Positions 33,803 through 43,324 of a stretch of 64,000 nucleotides of DNA are shown here, in pieces. A program made the position numbers and the translations under genes. The notes under the pieces were generated by a model. The model saw nothing but the letters and a program-made list of their open reading frames with translations. It was not told where the DNA came from and searched no databases. The DNA is from Chryseobacterium elymi (GTDB lineage Bacteria > Bacteroidota > Bacteroidia > Flavobacteriales > Weeksellaceae). The DNA lies in NCBI RefSeq assembly GCF_003385495.1, contig NZ_QNUH01000010.1, positions 62,001-126,000 of the forward strand, written 5' to 3'. The stretch's first letter is position 1; each line of letters opens with the position of its first letter.

Positions 33803-35503
33803 TTGAATTATATCAAAATAATTTCCAATAAAAATTTCCAATTAATGAAATTACCTACTGAATTAGGAGATAAATATATAGAAACAGTTCTTTCCAATCT
33901 TTCCTTGGAAGATCTTCCGGGTGAAGAGTGGAAACTGATAGAAGGTTTTGAAAATTACAGTATTTCAAATTATGGAAGGGTGAAAAGTCTGGAACGCTGG
34001 GTTCCAAATCCCCAGGGAGGAAAGCAGAAAATATTAGATAGGATTATGAAACTACAAGCTTTGAAATATTTTAATAAATATCTAAATGCCCATTTTTATA
34101 ATGTGAGATGCAACCTTTCTATTGAAGGGAAATCATATGGAAAATCAGTAGCGCGGTTGGTGTACTATCATTTTGTTGAAAAATTTGATATGGATGACCA
34201 TTCATTTCTTATATCTTTTAAAGATGATAATCGGTTTAATGTACATTTTAGCAACCTGGAAAAGCTAACTGTAAGTAAGTTGCATAGTAAATCACTGAGC
34301 GCTGGTAGAGGAAAGAAAGGGAACTATCAGCAGGCAGTAAGCCAATATACGGTTCATGGTGATTTTGTGGCTACTTATGAAAATATTTATGCAGCAAGTG
34401 AAATTCTTGGAATTTATCCCCCTCATATTCTATCAGTACTCAATAAAAAAAAAATTACCACAGGAAGATTTTTATGGTTTGAGAAAGGATATAAGCCTAC
34501 TAAAGAAGATTTCATACCGGAGAGAAAAAGTAAACCGGAAAAGATACTCAATACAATACTTTGGAAAAGGCTCGGACAGCCGCTTATTGATGAAAGCAAT
34601 CCACCAGCCTGCATGAATTTATCGCTGAAAAATCTTCCCGGTGAAAGATGGAAGCCGTTTCCAGGTCTCGAAGAATATTTTAACATTTCCAATAAAGGAA
34701 GAGTAAAACGGTTAAACACCTGGACACAGAATGTAAGTCAAACTTTTTGGAAAGAGCATATTATCTCGCTCCTTGTAAAAAAGTCTGATAGTGAAAAATA
34801 TTTTCTTTATACTAAGTTAAGTTGTAATGGAAAAAGCTATAATATAGCAATTACTCGAATACTTTATTATTGTTTTATAGAAGAATTTGATCTTAAAGAC
34901 AGACATCTGGTGATCGTCAACAAAAATGACCCACAATGGGATTTAGATATTTCGAAATTGACCTTACAGTCTGTTACTAACATCCTTACTGAAAGAAATA
35001 AACTGTATGCTACTAAGCTTAGGACCGTACTTAATTCCAAAGAAGTATTCAACAATTCTCTTTGGGAAAAACTGGATAAACCCCGGATTAATAAGAAGAG
35101 TCCTCCAGCCGTTTTCGATTTAAATTTAAGAGATTTACCGGATGAATCTTGGAGGCCGTTACCCGGCTTTGAAGGTAAATATGTTATATCTAATAAAGGC
35201 AGGGTAAAACGTCTGATTGGATGGAGATCTGGTGTTGAATTTTATGAAGAGGAACAGATTCTATCTCTGAAATTAAAAAAAACAGATTCTCCTTATCTTT
35301 ATTTTAATCTTCGTACGAATGAAGGACGATTTAAAAAAAGACTTCCAAGAATGCTTTACTATTGTTTTTTTGAAGAATTTGATCTGAATGACAGAACACT
35401 ATGGATAATTAATGAAAATGAGACTCTATGGGATATGGATCTGTCAAAGTTATCGTTACGCTCAATGGCAGATGCATTGAATGAAAGGAAAACTAAAACG
35501 TAG
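33803..35503 (+). CDS. Triplicated NUMOD4-type DNA-binding protein, HNH residues lost
   Basis: The 566-residue soluble protein contains three tandem units. Each opens with a NUMOD4 motif (LPGEEWKLIEGFENYSISN-GRVKSL; LPGERWKPFPGLEEYFNISN-GRVKRL; LPDESWRPLPGFEGKYVISN-GRVKRL), followed by a region where HNH homing nucleases would have the catalytic His and Asn. Here these read FLISFKDDNRFN, HLVIVNKNDPQWD and TLWIINENETLWD, without the HNH pattern. Unit 1 also has an IENR1/NUMOD1-like segment (VSQYTVHGDFVATYENIYAASEILG). It probably binds DNA without cutting. It sits between two decayed transposases. An in-frame ATG at 33845 is an alternative start. Confidence 0.65.
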   Translation: MNYIKIISNKNFQLMKLPTELGDKYIETVLSNLSLEDLPGEEWKLIEGFENYSISNYGRVKSLERWVPNPQGGKQKILDRIMKLQALKYFNKYLNAHFYNVRCNLSIEGKSYGKSVARLVYYHFVEKFDMDDHSFLISFKDDNRFNVHFSNLEKLTVSKLHSKSLSAGRGKKGNYQQAVSQYTVHGDFVATYENIYAASEILGIYPPHILSVLNKKKITTGRFLWFEKGYKPTKEDFIPERKSKPEKILNTILWKRLGQPLIDESNPPACMNLSLKNLPGERWKPFPGLEEYFNISNKGRVKRLNTWTQNVSQTFWKEHIISLLVKKSDSEKYFLYTKLSCNGKSYNIAITRILYYCFIEEFDLKDRHLVIVNKNDPQWDLDISKLTLQSVTNILTERNKLYATKLRTVLNSKEVFNNSLWEKLDKPRINKKSPPAVFDLNLRDLPDESWRPLPGFEGKYVISNKGRVKRLIGWRSGVEFYEEEQILSLKLKKTDSPYLYFNLRTNEGRFKKRLPRMLYYCFFEEFDLNDRTLWIINENETLWDMDLSKLSLRSMADALNERKTKT

Positions 35504-35584
35504 AATATTAAACCTCTCACAATCGGATTTAGGATAGCTGGCCTATGTTTAATAGTATTTAGATTGGTACTGTAAAGCAAATCT

Positions 35585-35611
35585 TAATAATAATAATAAT
35601 AATAATAATAA
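35585..35611 (+). repeat. Trinucleotide repeat (TAA)9
   Basis: Nine uninterrupted TAA units, non-coding, 80 bases after the NUMOD4 gene. Confidence 0.95.
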
Positions 35612-35657
35612 TGATAAACCTTTTCAAGAAGTATGCACGATTGTTCTGGTATTAACA

Positions 35658-35888
35658 GGACTTTTATAGTATAAGCACTTTGATATCATCAAAGCACAAG
35701 AGCATAATGCTGAACTTCATATTTATTTTGAAGAAAAAAGCAGCATTCCTGAGGAATTAAAAGATAGATTATTAGAGTCCAAAGGTTTTTCACCTGAAAT
35801 CATTGTGGATGATTATCCATTAAGAGGTAAAATCGTAAAACTTCATGTAAAAGAGGAAGATGGCCAAGAAAACCCTCTTAATTTGTAG
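35658..35888 (+). pseudogene. ISAon1-like transposase N-terminal fragment, frameshifted
   Basis: From 35679 a plus-strand frame reads FDIIKAQEHNAELHIYFEEK, then EELKDRLLESKGF, PEIIVDDYPLRGKIVKLHVK, which I recognise as the N-terminal region of ISAon1-type (ISL3-like) transposases. An in-frame TAG at 35667 interrupts the start, and one missing base after LHVK turns the expected KRGRW into KEEDGQ, ending at TAG 35886. No downstream catalytic part is present. The remaining sequence to 36138 holds no gene. Confidence 0.65.
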
Positions 35889-36138
35889 TGAATCTATTGT
35901 TATAGCACAGTTTAAATGTTATTATTTTTACCCCTCAGTGGCTTTTAAAATCCCGTCAATAGTGCTCATTATTAAATTGAAAATCAAAATATTATTTGAT
36001 TTCCAAGGAATAACTAATTAATGATGGGTGCTTAAATTCAATAAATAAAAGGCTGCTTAGTTAATAACGAAACAGCCTTATTATTTAAATATTTAATATA
36101 TCCTCACATTTAGTCAATATACTATAACATCAAAGTTT

Positions 36139-39100
36139 TTATTGTTTGATAATTTTGAATGTTATTTCATTGTTTAATTGAATTATATATACACCTTCTT
36201 TTAGATTAGAAATATTGATTCGATTATCTTCAAACCTTCCTGACTTTACCAATACCCCACTCATATCATAGATTTTATATTTCATCTCTTTTTCTGTATT
36301 AATATATAAAATATCATCAACAGGATTGGGGTATAATTTAATGTCATCTAATTTTAGATTGATTGATTCCTTTTCTTTCAAAATATTTGTTTGTTTCTTT
36401 TCATTATTTTGGGCAGATGCAGGTAATCCTGAATAACGAGCTTCGTCTTTGGCACAACGACAAGATGCTCCTAAGGCTGGAGATGCCTGTCCTCCTGTCT
36501 GCATTTTACTCCAACGGATTGATAACCCAAAAGCTTTACCAACCATATCATCATCTAAGGCTGCTGTCCAGACTAATGTTTTGGGGAAATCATTTGAAAC
36601 ACCACTCGTAGATTCTCCTCTAATGCCTGTTCTTGGAAAAGTTCCAAGTTTATATAAAGGATCATTAAAACTCCATCCATAGTCATTTCCTATATAACTA
36701 CCTCTGTAATATGAGCTATGGGTGGCTGCATTATCATTATTGTTTACAGAAAATTGATTAATACCATATCTTCCTTGGCTGTTATTAGGATCTAGTACAT
36801 CTCCCAAATACCATGGAGAATAGCCTTTCCGTCCGTCATTGGCTATATGGTTTGTACTGCCATTCCCAACATATGAATAATTAAAAAACACTAATGAAGT
36901 ATCTGGAACTCTCCATCCTTCAGGACAAGGATCATAAGGTGATTTTTCCGTAGCATGCCCCCATCTGTCAGTTTTCATCCCTTGCTTATTGCTGATCCAA
37001 TCTTTTTTGGAAGAATTGTAAATGAAATTCAAGGGGTTTTCAACCGTATATTTTATAACCTTACTGTCTTTTTCGTTTTGTCTCAACCCCGCATCATTAA
37101 AAATAGAATTGAAATGAGAAATATCGGTTATAAATGAAGTATTGTATTGAGAAGAGGTATTACTTAAACCTTTGATCATTATATTGCTTTGATCTAAAAA
37201 TGTAGGTATTGGATCTTTTCTACCCCATTGATAATGCAGCCCAATTGACTTTTCATAAGCCTGTTGTGTAGGGTTTTCTACAGGTAAAACATCAATTGCT
37301 CCTAAATTCCTATCCATAAAAATTGTTTTTAATGGTGGAACTACAGCGTGTTTTGTATGATTGATGATTTGGGAATTCGGATGGTTTACAACACTTTCCG
37401 TCTGATAGGTTATAGTGTTCTCTTCCGGATTTGTTTCTGGTGCCCAAATGTGCCAGCTCCACAGTATAGGATCTTCGTTAGAATTTCCTGCGTGAAGTGC
37501 AACTACAGCATTTCCAAATTGATTTGCATTCAGCTTAACGTTTATCTCTGAATTTTCAATAGTCGTATTAGTCAATGTGAGACTATTTATCAAATTCGCA
37601 TTGGTTGTCCAAACTGCATGTACAGATAAATTACTTGGAAACTCGAAATTTTCTCCTGACAATTTTAACTTATGCATCGCATAGGCTTTTCTTGTTTTTA
37701 TTTTTTGATTTTGAGTTTCATTGGTCATCACAATGTAGCTATTTGCATCTTTTGACCATTCTTTCAATAATTCATAATCTACAGAATTCGTAGCCGCTAC
37801 ATATTCTGTTTCAAAATCTCCTATGAATTCAAGGTTAGGATCTTTGATACATCTGCAGGGTTCGGCTCCTTTCAATGAGGTTGTTTGTCCTACTGCAAAT
37901 ATAAAATTTCCTTCTTGTGCCGTTTTATAATTATCTGTTCTAAACCAAAGACCCATTTCTCCGTTACTACTATAAGTTGATAATGTAGAAGTATGTAAAA
38001 TTCCTCTGTTAAGCGATAAAAAATACTTTAATTGTGGTGTTTCGTTCACATAATCACCCACTTCATAAGGTCCTACAAAACAATAAGCACCAGGCATTGG
38101 CATAAATCCTAAATTCCTGTTTGCCTGATCATTAAAATCAAATCCAAGCGATGGATATACTTTAACATCTGGAAGCATGTTATTGGTAGTGGTTGCATCA
38201 TAGCCTCCTATCGTAAAGTTCGAACTTGGAGAACCTATATTTTGATAGTTTTTGTTTTTATTGTTGTTTAGGAAAAATGTAGTTGAATAGTCATTCCAAA
38301 TGTCATCATTTCCTCCACCTCCTCTTCCCCAAGGACTGCTTAAGTTCATTCCACCAGATGCTCCATTGGAACTGCCATAATGAGAAGGTATTCTCCAGCC
38401 ATTAGGACAAGGATCAAATGCAGACTTCAATTCATAGGTTTCAGAGTCTAGCTTAAGAGCTGCATCACCTGTGTTTACACGAGAAGCGAAACCTTTTCTG
38501 GTGTCTCCCCACAAATCAAAATTAACCCTTTGCAAAACATCTGAAGCATCAACTTTGAATCTGCTGTCAGAAAACCATGTTTCTTTATTAGTACTCCCCG
38601 CGCTCCCCAAAAACGTAATCATTCTTAATGGGTTTTTTACAGCATATTTTAGATTTTGTGCTACTTCATTATGATTTCCTGCACTGTTGAAAGGTCTGAA
38701 TACCCAACCGATTGGATTGGTAGTATTGTTTTCATCTATTTTTTTAAAATCTCCATATTGTTTTTCCCCTATCTCACCATATATCTCATAGCCTGTTCCG
38801 TCTTTGTACTGAAGTGGCGGAAAAGGGTCTTTTCTTCCCCATTGATACATAAGACCTGCTGATTTGTTCCAGTCATTGCCTAAAAATGAGGCATTTGTGG
38901 CTCCGAGGTTTCTATCCATCCACTGCCATTGATTATCCGGAATTAATTGTCCATTCTTATTTTTTTCAAAACCTTTTCTGTAAGTACTTCCATGGGTAGG
39001 ATCATCAGTCACCCATATATGCCAACTCCATTTAATTTCTCCATTTACCTTGAAAGCAATCACGGCATTTCCTTTTCCTTTAGCTTTGTCTATCAGTATT

Positions 39101-40446
39101 TTAATTTTAGAATTTTCTCCGCTTCCTTCTAAGTTTACAGATTTTACAAGTCCGGAAACATCTTCCCAATATAAAGATGCATTTTGAGTACCGGCTATAA
39201 TAGGTTCTCCTCCTATGTATGCATCATTATCCCACATCGCATATGCTTTTTTTACAGGAATATATAATCCATCAACATCATTTCCACTTTTGTCTTTTCC
39301 TGTAAAAATATAACTATTGGGAGCTCTTGTATTATCACAATTTTGCACATCTAGATAGTCTGAGATAGATAGCGTGGAAATTTGTCCATTTGGATAAGTA
39401 ACCTGAAGTGTTGCATCATATTTTCCGGGAACAGTAAAATTAATTACCGGATTTTGGTTCGTTGAATTTAGCGTGGTTGCTCCATTGGTAAAAGTCCAGT
39501 TATATAAATTCCCTTGTGTGGATGTGGTGAAAGTAACGGGGTTTCCTATACATAGTGAAGAACTATTTGTTGTAAACTCTACTGAAGGGTTTTCTACAAT
39601 GCCTGTTCCGTAAACCACATTAGCATTTACATCTATAGCCTGTCTTTGAGCCGTACTATTTGTGTAGCCAACTACTTTTAAATGATATTTACCAGGGCTG
39701 ACTGGGAGTTCGTTGACAGGTGGATTCCAACTGTTGAGCCAACCATACCATTTCGTTCCATACATGAGCTCTGTACTAATTATTTGATTTTCAGTAGTCG
39801 TATTATCCTGATTTTCTTTTACCAAATAAACCCAATTTCTAAGAAATGTTAAGGCTCTGAGACTTAGTTTGGCATCCGATACTGATTCAGGAATAATGAA
39901 TGATTTACTTTCATAAATATGATTTCCGGCAATCACATTATTTCCTGTTATCCATTCACTATTTTGTACACCTTGCAACAATTGGGCATAAGACCAACCA
40001 GAAGCTTTATATCTGGTTATTGGTGTACTTACCAATCCGTTAGGATCTGTATACTTCCAATCATTATCTGCTACACTAGTGATAGGCATTAATGTTCCGT
40101 CGTCATTCCTTCCGGTACTCAAATCTATTTTTGTTCTTTCCGAAATTGAAAATGTTTTGGTAACTGTAGAAATTATTTCTCCGGATGCATTTTTCACCTT
40201 CAATGTTGCAGTATAATTACCTAAACCGGCATAGGTAATTAGCGGTGCGGTATCTGTAGAAGTAATTGGGTTACCTGATGGAAATTCCCATTCATACGTT
40301 GCGCCTGATGGGACATCAGAGCTCTGATTTGTATATTTAACAGAATTGGTTGTTGTACCTGTTTCTATTAAAAACTTAGCAATTGTATTTTGTGCATTTA
40401 TAAGCATTGCACAGAATAGCAAAAAAAGAAAAATACTTTTTTTCAT
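36139..40446 (-). CDS. Large secreted protein: PKD repeats, two FISUMP-like domains, T9SS sorting tail
   Basis: The 1435-residue protein has a signal peptide, a PKD domain near residues 25-105 (YEWEFPSGNPITSTDTAPLITY), a second PKD-like domain near 290-365, then two FISUMP-like (Fibrobacter major paralog) units. The units are marked by WMDRNLGATN...YQWGRKDPFPP...DPCPNGWRIPS and MDRNLGAI...YQWGRKDPIP...DPCPEGWRVPD. The C-terminus is a type A T9SS sorting domain (KLYPNPVDDILYINTE ... LKEGVYIIQL). It should be exported across the outer membrane and attached or released. A 140-base region upstream of it is duplicated upstream of the peptide array at 43 kb. Confidence 0.85.
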   Translation of the reverse strand: MKKSIFLFLLFCAMLINAQNTIAKFLIETGTTTNSVKYTNQSSDVPSGATYEWEFPSGNPITSTDTAPLITYAGLGNYTATLKVKNASGEIISTVTKTFSISERTKIDLSTGRNDDGTLMPITSVADNDWKYTDPNGLVSTPITRYKASGWSYAQLLQGVQNSEWITGNNVIAGNHIYESKSFIIPESVSDAKLSLRALTFLRNWVYLVKENQDNTTTENQIISTELMYGTKWYGWLNSWNPPVNELPVSPGKYHLKVVGYTNSTAQRQAIDVNANVVYGTGIVENPSVEFTTNSSSLCIGNPVTFTTSTQGNLYNWTFTNGATTLNSTNQNPVINFTVPGKYDATLQVTYPNGQISTLSISDYLDVQNCDNTRAPNSYIFTGKDKSGNDVDGLYIPVKKAYAMWDNDAYIGGEPIIAGTQNASLYWEDVSGLVKSVNLEGSGENSKIKILIDKAKGKGNAVIAFKVNGEIKWSWHIWVTDDPTHGSTYRKGFEKNKNGQLIPDNQWQWMDRNLGATNASFLGNDWNKSAGLMYQWGRKDPFPPLQYKDGTGYEIYGEIGEKQYGDFKKIDENNTTNPIGWVFRPFNSAGNHNEVAQNLKYAVKNPLRMITFLGSAGSTNKETWFSDSRFKVDASDVLQRVNFDLWGDTRKGFASRVNTGDAALKLDSETYELKSAFDPCPNGWRIPSHYGSSNGASGGMNLSSPWGRGGGGNDDIWNDYSTTFFLNNNKNKNYQNIGSPSSNFTIGGYDATTTNNMLPDVKVYPSLGFDFNDQANRNLGFMPMPGAYCFVGPYEVGDYVNETPQLKYFLSLNRGILHTSTLSTYSSNGEMGLWFRTDNYKTAQEGNFIFAVGQTTSLKGAEPCRCIKDPNLEFIGDFETEYVAATNSVDYELLKEWSKDANSYIVMTNETQNQKIKTRKAYAMHKLKLSGENFEFPSNLSVHAVWTTNANLINSLTLTNTTIENSEINVKLNANQFGNAVVALHAGNSNEDPILWSWHIWAPETNPEENTITYQTESVVNHPNSQIINHTKHAVVPPLKTIFMDRNLGAIDVLPVENPTQQAYEKSIGLHYQWGRKDPIPTFLDQSNIMIKGLSNTSSQYNTSFITDISHFNSIFNDAGLRQNEKDSKVIKYTVENPLNFIYNSSKKDWISNKQGMKTDRWGHATEKSPYDPCPEGWRVPDTSLVFFNYSYVGNGSTNHIANDGRKGYSPWYLGDVLDPNNSQGRYGINQFSVNNNDNAATHSSYYRGSYIGNDYGWSFNDPLYKLGTFPRTGIRGESTSGVSNDFPKTLVWTAALDDDMVGKAFGLSIRWSKMQTGGQASPALGASCRCAKDEARYSGLPASAQNNEKKQTNILKEKESINLKLDDIKLYPNPVDDILYINTEKEMKYKIYDMSGVLVKSGRFEDNRINISNLKEGVYIIQLNNEITFKIIKQ

Positions 40447-40670
40447 AATGTTTTTTTAGGTTTATAAGTTTTAATATTTTTAAGACATGATGTACCTTGG
40501 ATTACACAAGGATCATTAGAACTACATCTTAAATATGCATCTCTATAAGGGAAAATTTTGTTTCATTTGCTAAATCATAACATCCCTGTATTCCTCCATT
40601 GATTGTTTTAGGGTTCAGATTTCAATAGTTTTTTTCAAATAGTGAATTTTATTTTAAATTTTTCTCAAAC

Positions 40671-40813
40671 ATTAAAAAAATGGAGGTTTTGTCTTTTCTG
40701 TTTCTTGCAAGAAATTTTGAGACAAATGTTAGAATTTTTGACTTAAAAAAATAATGACAGGGTTAGTAATTTACAAATTTCGACTGTATATTTATAAATA
40801 TCAAGACATAAAA
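40671..40813 (-). promoter_or_regulatory. Upstream control module, copy A (before the T9SS protein)
   Basis: This stretch aligns with 43790-43925 over about 140 bases. Shared words include TTTTGTCTTT, TCTTGCAAGA, ACAAAT-TTA, TTTTTGACT-AAAAAAATAAT-ACAGG, ATTTACAAATTT-GACTGT and AGACATAAAAA. It has a 14-base perfect palindrome TTTCTTGCAAGAAA (40701-40714). On the minus strand TAACATTTG, one base longer than the -7 consensus, lies just before the palindrome. The module is about 225 bases from the T9SS protein start; no gene is seen elsewhere in 40447-40936. Confidence 0.65.
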
Positions 40814-40936
40814 AACAAACACAGATCACTTATTATCAATAAAATACATACTCCATTCTCATGTAACCTTACTAAAATAAAAGCCTAGTAAAATTGCGAT
40901 CTTTTTATAGTGATAAAATTCATCATTTAGTGTATT

Positions 40937-42511
40937 TTACATTTTATCATTATCAAAATATTCATTTATAAAATATTTCAACTCTTCAATATTATAGTCA
41001 TTAGGCATTAGTTTTTGTTGGAAAATCTTTATGGGTGTATAATTCAAATCATTATTTCTGCACCAATTGAAATGGGACAAAATCATGGATTGGGATTTCT
41101 CAGAGGTCTCTACGATATACTTCTTTTTGAAATTTTCCAAGGATATTCTATTTATATGCCAGTCTTTTAATAGTTCTATGGCTTTTTCTTGTCCTTCAGA
41201 AAGATATTTTTCTACAATAATTTCATAAATTTTTGAATAAGGGTTTTGCTCATTTTCAATATTAATGTTAAAATAAACGGATAGTTTTAATTTTTTCGGA
41301 AATTTCTGAAATAAATGATATGCATCTTCAAAAGCTTTGTGACAATGCCCGCAAGATGGACTTAAAAATAGCCCTAACTCTACATTTGAACTTGAATTTC
41401 CTATTTCTATTTTTTGTAAAGATTCTAGTTCTTGTATGGGTAACTTTTGTGTTGTATCTAATATGGCTTTAAAGGTATTTACGTTTCGTTTGAAACGTTT
41501 ATAGTCTCTATCTGATTTTTTTAACTCAAAATATCCTTTTATTAGGGGCTTTAGACTTACCCAAACTGCTGTTGTAAAAGCAAACGAAAGAGTGAAATAG
41601 AGTAGAGAAATAAGTGTTTTTTTTATGCTACTGAAATCGTAATGTAAAAAAGAAATTATGATTATTCCAATCAATACAATGGAGATTCCTAAACATAACG
41701 GACACCATTTTTTTACTTTAAATTTTTGGTACCAAATGGAATATAATATAGCAGGAATAAAAAAAATACTGATTATTTGTAGATATAGTAAATTTCCAAT
41801 ACTGAAGATACTAAGTATTGAAAAGGTTCCAAATAATGCCAAACAAGCATCGGAAAGAGTATAATCTTTATACATTTTAGCACCTTCGGAAGATAATACA
41901 TCATAACATCCGCCCTTGTCGGTTTGGGTTACACCACATATTTTGGAAGTGATTTGATTGCTTAATCCAAAATTTTCTTGAAGTATCAAGATCGTTAAAC
42001 CTAAACCAAGTAATGATAAAATAGAATATGCTAGGGAAACCCAAGAGAAACCTATAAATAAACTTGTAAAAACAGTTAATCCCAATGCGATAATAAAAAT
42101 GACAGTCCATTGGAATTTATTCTGGCTTGAAATTTTACTTTCAATAGGATTTTCATTTTCATCAATAGCTACAATAATTTCTCTCCAATTGGATAGAAAC
42201 TGGTTTTTAGTGATTGTGGTGGTTTTGTTTTCTTCATTCAGATAGGTAATAGAAGCATCCTTTTTTGAAGTAATATAGATAAATTCTTCGCCTTTTTCGG
42301 TACTAAACAGGGTCATGAATTTTTCTGGAAGATTATCAAATTGATCTATGGGGACTTTGGCTGCGAGGTTTTCGATATTAAAAAAATCCAAAGTATCCGT
42401 TACCGCATATAAACTGGGATAATCCGGATGAGAATTGTAATAATCATTAAACTCTTCACTGTTTGGGAAATACTTATTGTCATGAATGTATTTTTCTACT
42501 AATTTTATCAT
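40937..42511 (-). CDS. C39-like / VKOR / thioredoxin fusion membrane protein (putative peptide disulfide-forming enzyme)
   Basis: Start at 42511 (MIKLVEKYI) gives 524 residues in three parts. Residues 1-120 resemble the C39 peptidase domain that binds double-glycine leaders (HPDYPSLYAVTDTLDFFNIENLAAKVP, KNQFLSNW), but the catalytic Cys and His are absent. Residues about 135-335 are a VKOR-type membrane domain with CGVTQTDKGGC and the active-site CPLC in KKWCPLCLGI. The last 150 residues are a thioredoxin/DsbA-like domain with CGHC (SPSCGHCHKAF). VKOR plus thioredoxin makes disulfides using quinone. The gene directly follows the five Cys-rich GG-leader peptides, so the C39-like part probably recruits their leaders. 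Confidence 0.8.
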   Translation of the reverse strand: MIKLVEKYIHDNKYFPNSEEFNDYYNSHPDYPSLYAVTDTLDFFNIENLAAKVPIDQFDNLPEKFMTLFSTEKGEEFIYITSKKDASITYLNEENKTTTITKNQFLSNWREIIVAIDENENPIESKISSQNKFQWTVIFIIALGLTVFTSLFIGFSWVSLAYSILSLLGLGLTILILQENFGLSNQITSKICGVTQTDKGGCYDVLSSEGAKMYKDYTLSDACLALFGTFSILSIFSIGNLLYLQIISIFFIPAILYSIWYQKFKVKKWCPLCLGISIVLIGIIIISFLHYDFSSIKKTLISLLYFTLSFAFTTAVWVSLKPLIKGYFELKKSDRDYKRFKRNVNTFKAILDTTQKLPIQELESLQKIEIGNSSSNVELGLFLSPSCGHCHKAFEDAYHLFQKFPKKLKLSVYFNINIENEQNPYSKIYEIIVEKYLSEGQEKAIELLKDWHINRISLENFKKKYIVETSEKSQSMILSHFNWCRNNDLNYTPIKIFQQKLMPNDYNIEELKYFINEYFDNDKM

Positions 42512-42530
42512 AATTCTCTTTCTTGAGGTA

Positions 42531-42568
42531 AAAACAAACAATTCCAAAAATTTGGAATTGTTTGTTTT
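42531..42568 (-). terminator. Hairpin between the peptide array and the C39/VKOR gene
   Basis: Perfect 11-bp stem CAAACAATTCC / GGAATTGTTTG with an eight-base loop, followed by T5 on the minus strand, 20 bases before the enzyme start. It fits a terminator with partial read-through, lowering enzyme expression relative to the peptides. Confidence 0.7.
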
Positions 42569-42622
42569 AGTATATTTAAATTGCGCCTTTTAGTAAAATT
42601 ATATAATCTTGTTTTGAACTAA

Positions 42623-42796
42623 TTAGCAAGCCACTGCCAATGCACAAGGTCCGCTTCCAGAATTCCAACCGTTGCAAGAACCATCATTACACCATTCACA
42701 GCAAACTAGTCCGCCGTTTTTACGACCTCCAATAATTTCTTTCAAATCTTTTCTGTTCAATTTCTGAATACCTTTTAAATTCTTTAAATTTTTCAT
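42623..42796 (-). CDS. GG-leader Cys-rich peptide, member 5
   Basis: A 57-residue frame too short for routine ORF calling. The leader of 24 residues (MKNLKNLKGIQKLN...EIIGG) is nearly the same as in the four other members. The core (RKNGGLVCCEWCNDGS, then CNGWNSGSGPCALAVAC) has six Cys in the pattern CC-x2-C-x4-C-x9-C-x5-C. Members 3 and 4 share this layout. Probably secreted after cleavage behind GG by a C39-type ABC exporter encoded elsewhere, with disulfides made by the downstream enzyme. Bacteriocin, pheromone or toxin are all possible. Confidence 0.8.
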   Translation of the reverse strand: MKNLKNLKGIQKLNRKDLKEIIGGRKNGGLVCCEWCNDGSCNGWNSGSGPCALAVAC

Positions 42797-42861
42797 TTTA
42801 TAAATTTTTAAATATTTTCCTACTCTTTAGCTTTTCGGATTCCGCTTTTTTTAGTATTTTT

Positions 42862-43044
42862 TTATTGTCCCCCACATCCAATTGTACTTGGGCAAGGAGA
42901 TGTACTGCTTGCCGCCCATGCATGGCAACCTGTATTTGGACAATACAGGCAGCAAAATCTACCAATCATCCTTCCACCAGAAATTTCTTTTTGTTCTATA
43001 TTTCCTAAAACACGAACGCCTTTTAAGTTTTTTAAATTTTTCAT
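42862..43044 (-). CDS. GG-leader Cys-rich peptide, member 4
   Basis: 60 residues: leader MKNLKNLKGVRVLGN...EISGG, core RMIGRFCCLYCPNTGC then HAWAASSTSPCPSTIGCGGQ. Six Cys in the pattern CC-x2-C-x4-C-x10-C-x5-C, nearly the same as member 5. It is spaced 65 bases from member 5 and 21 bases from member 3 and is part of the same leftward array. Confidence 0.82.
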   Translation of the reverse strand: MKNLKNLKGVRVLGNIEQKEISGGRMIGRFCCLYCPNTGCHAWAASSTSPCPSTIGCGGQ

Positions 43045-43065
43045 AATAATTATTTTTGATTAAGA

Positions 43066-43278
43066 TTATTTTTCAGTAGGTTCAAATACATTACAATGCG
43101 GTCCAACATTACAAGGTGAAGAAGTTCCCCCTCCCGCTAAAACTAATCCTCTGTGACAGATACAGTTACCATTGGTATCCCATCTACAACAAGGACCATA
43201 ATAGTAGCCTCCTGTAATAAATTTTTGATTTTCTTTGCTCAAATTTTGAACGCCTTTTATATTCTTCAAATTTTTCAT
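43066..43278 (-). CDS. GG-leader Cys-rich peptide, member 3
   Basis: 70 residues: leader MKNLKNIKGVQNLSK...FITGG, core YYYGPCCRWDTNGNCIC, then HRGLVLAGGGTSSPCNVGPHC and a short acidic tail. Six Cys in the pattern CC-x7-C-x1-C-x14-C-x5-C. The P-C-x5-C end is shared with members 4 and 5, while the first loop has expanded. Confidence 0.82.
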   Translation of the reverse strand: MKNLKNIKGVQNLSKENQKFITGGYYYGPCCRWDTNGNCICHRGLVLAGGGTSSPCNVGPHCNVFEPTEK

Positions 43279-43324
43279 TTTTACTAATTTTTTAATTTTA
43301 ATATTCTTTTAGCCTTTCGAACTA

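Noticed and set aside
42862-43044. Peptide array as metallothionein-like or zinc-ribbon proteins
   Set aside because: The constant leader ending in GG and variable Cys cores indicate exported peptides rather than cytoplasmic metal binders.
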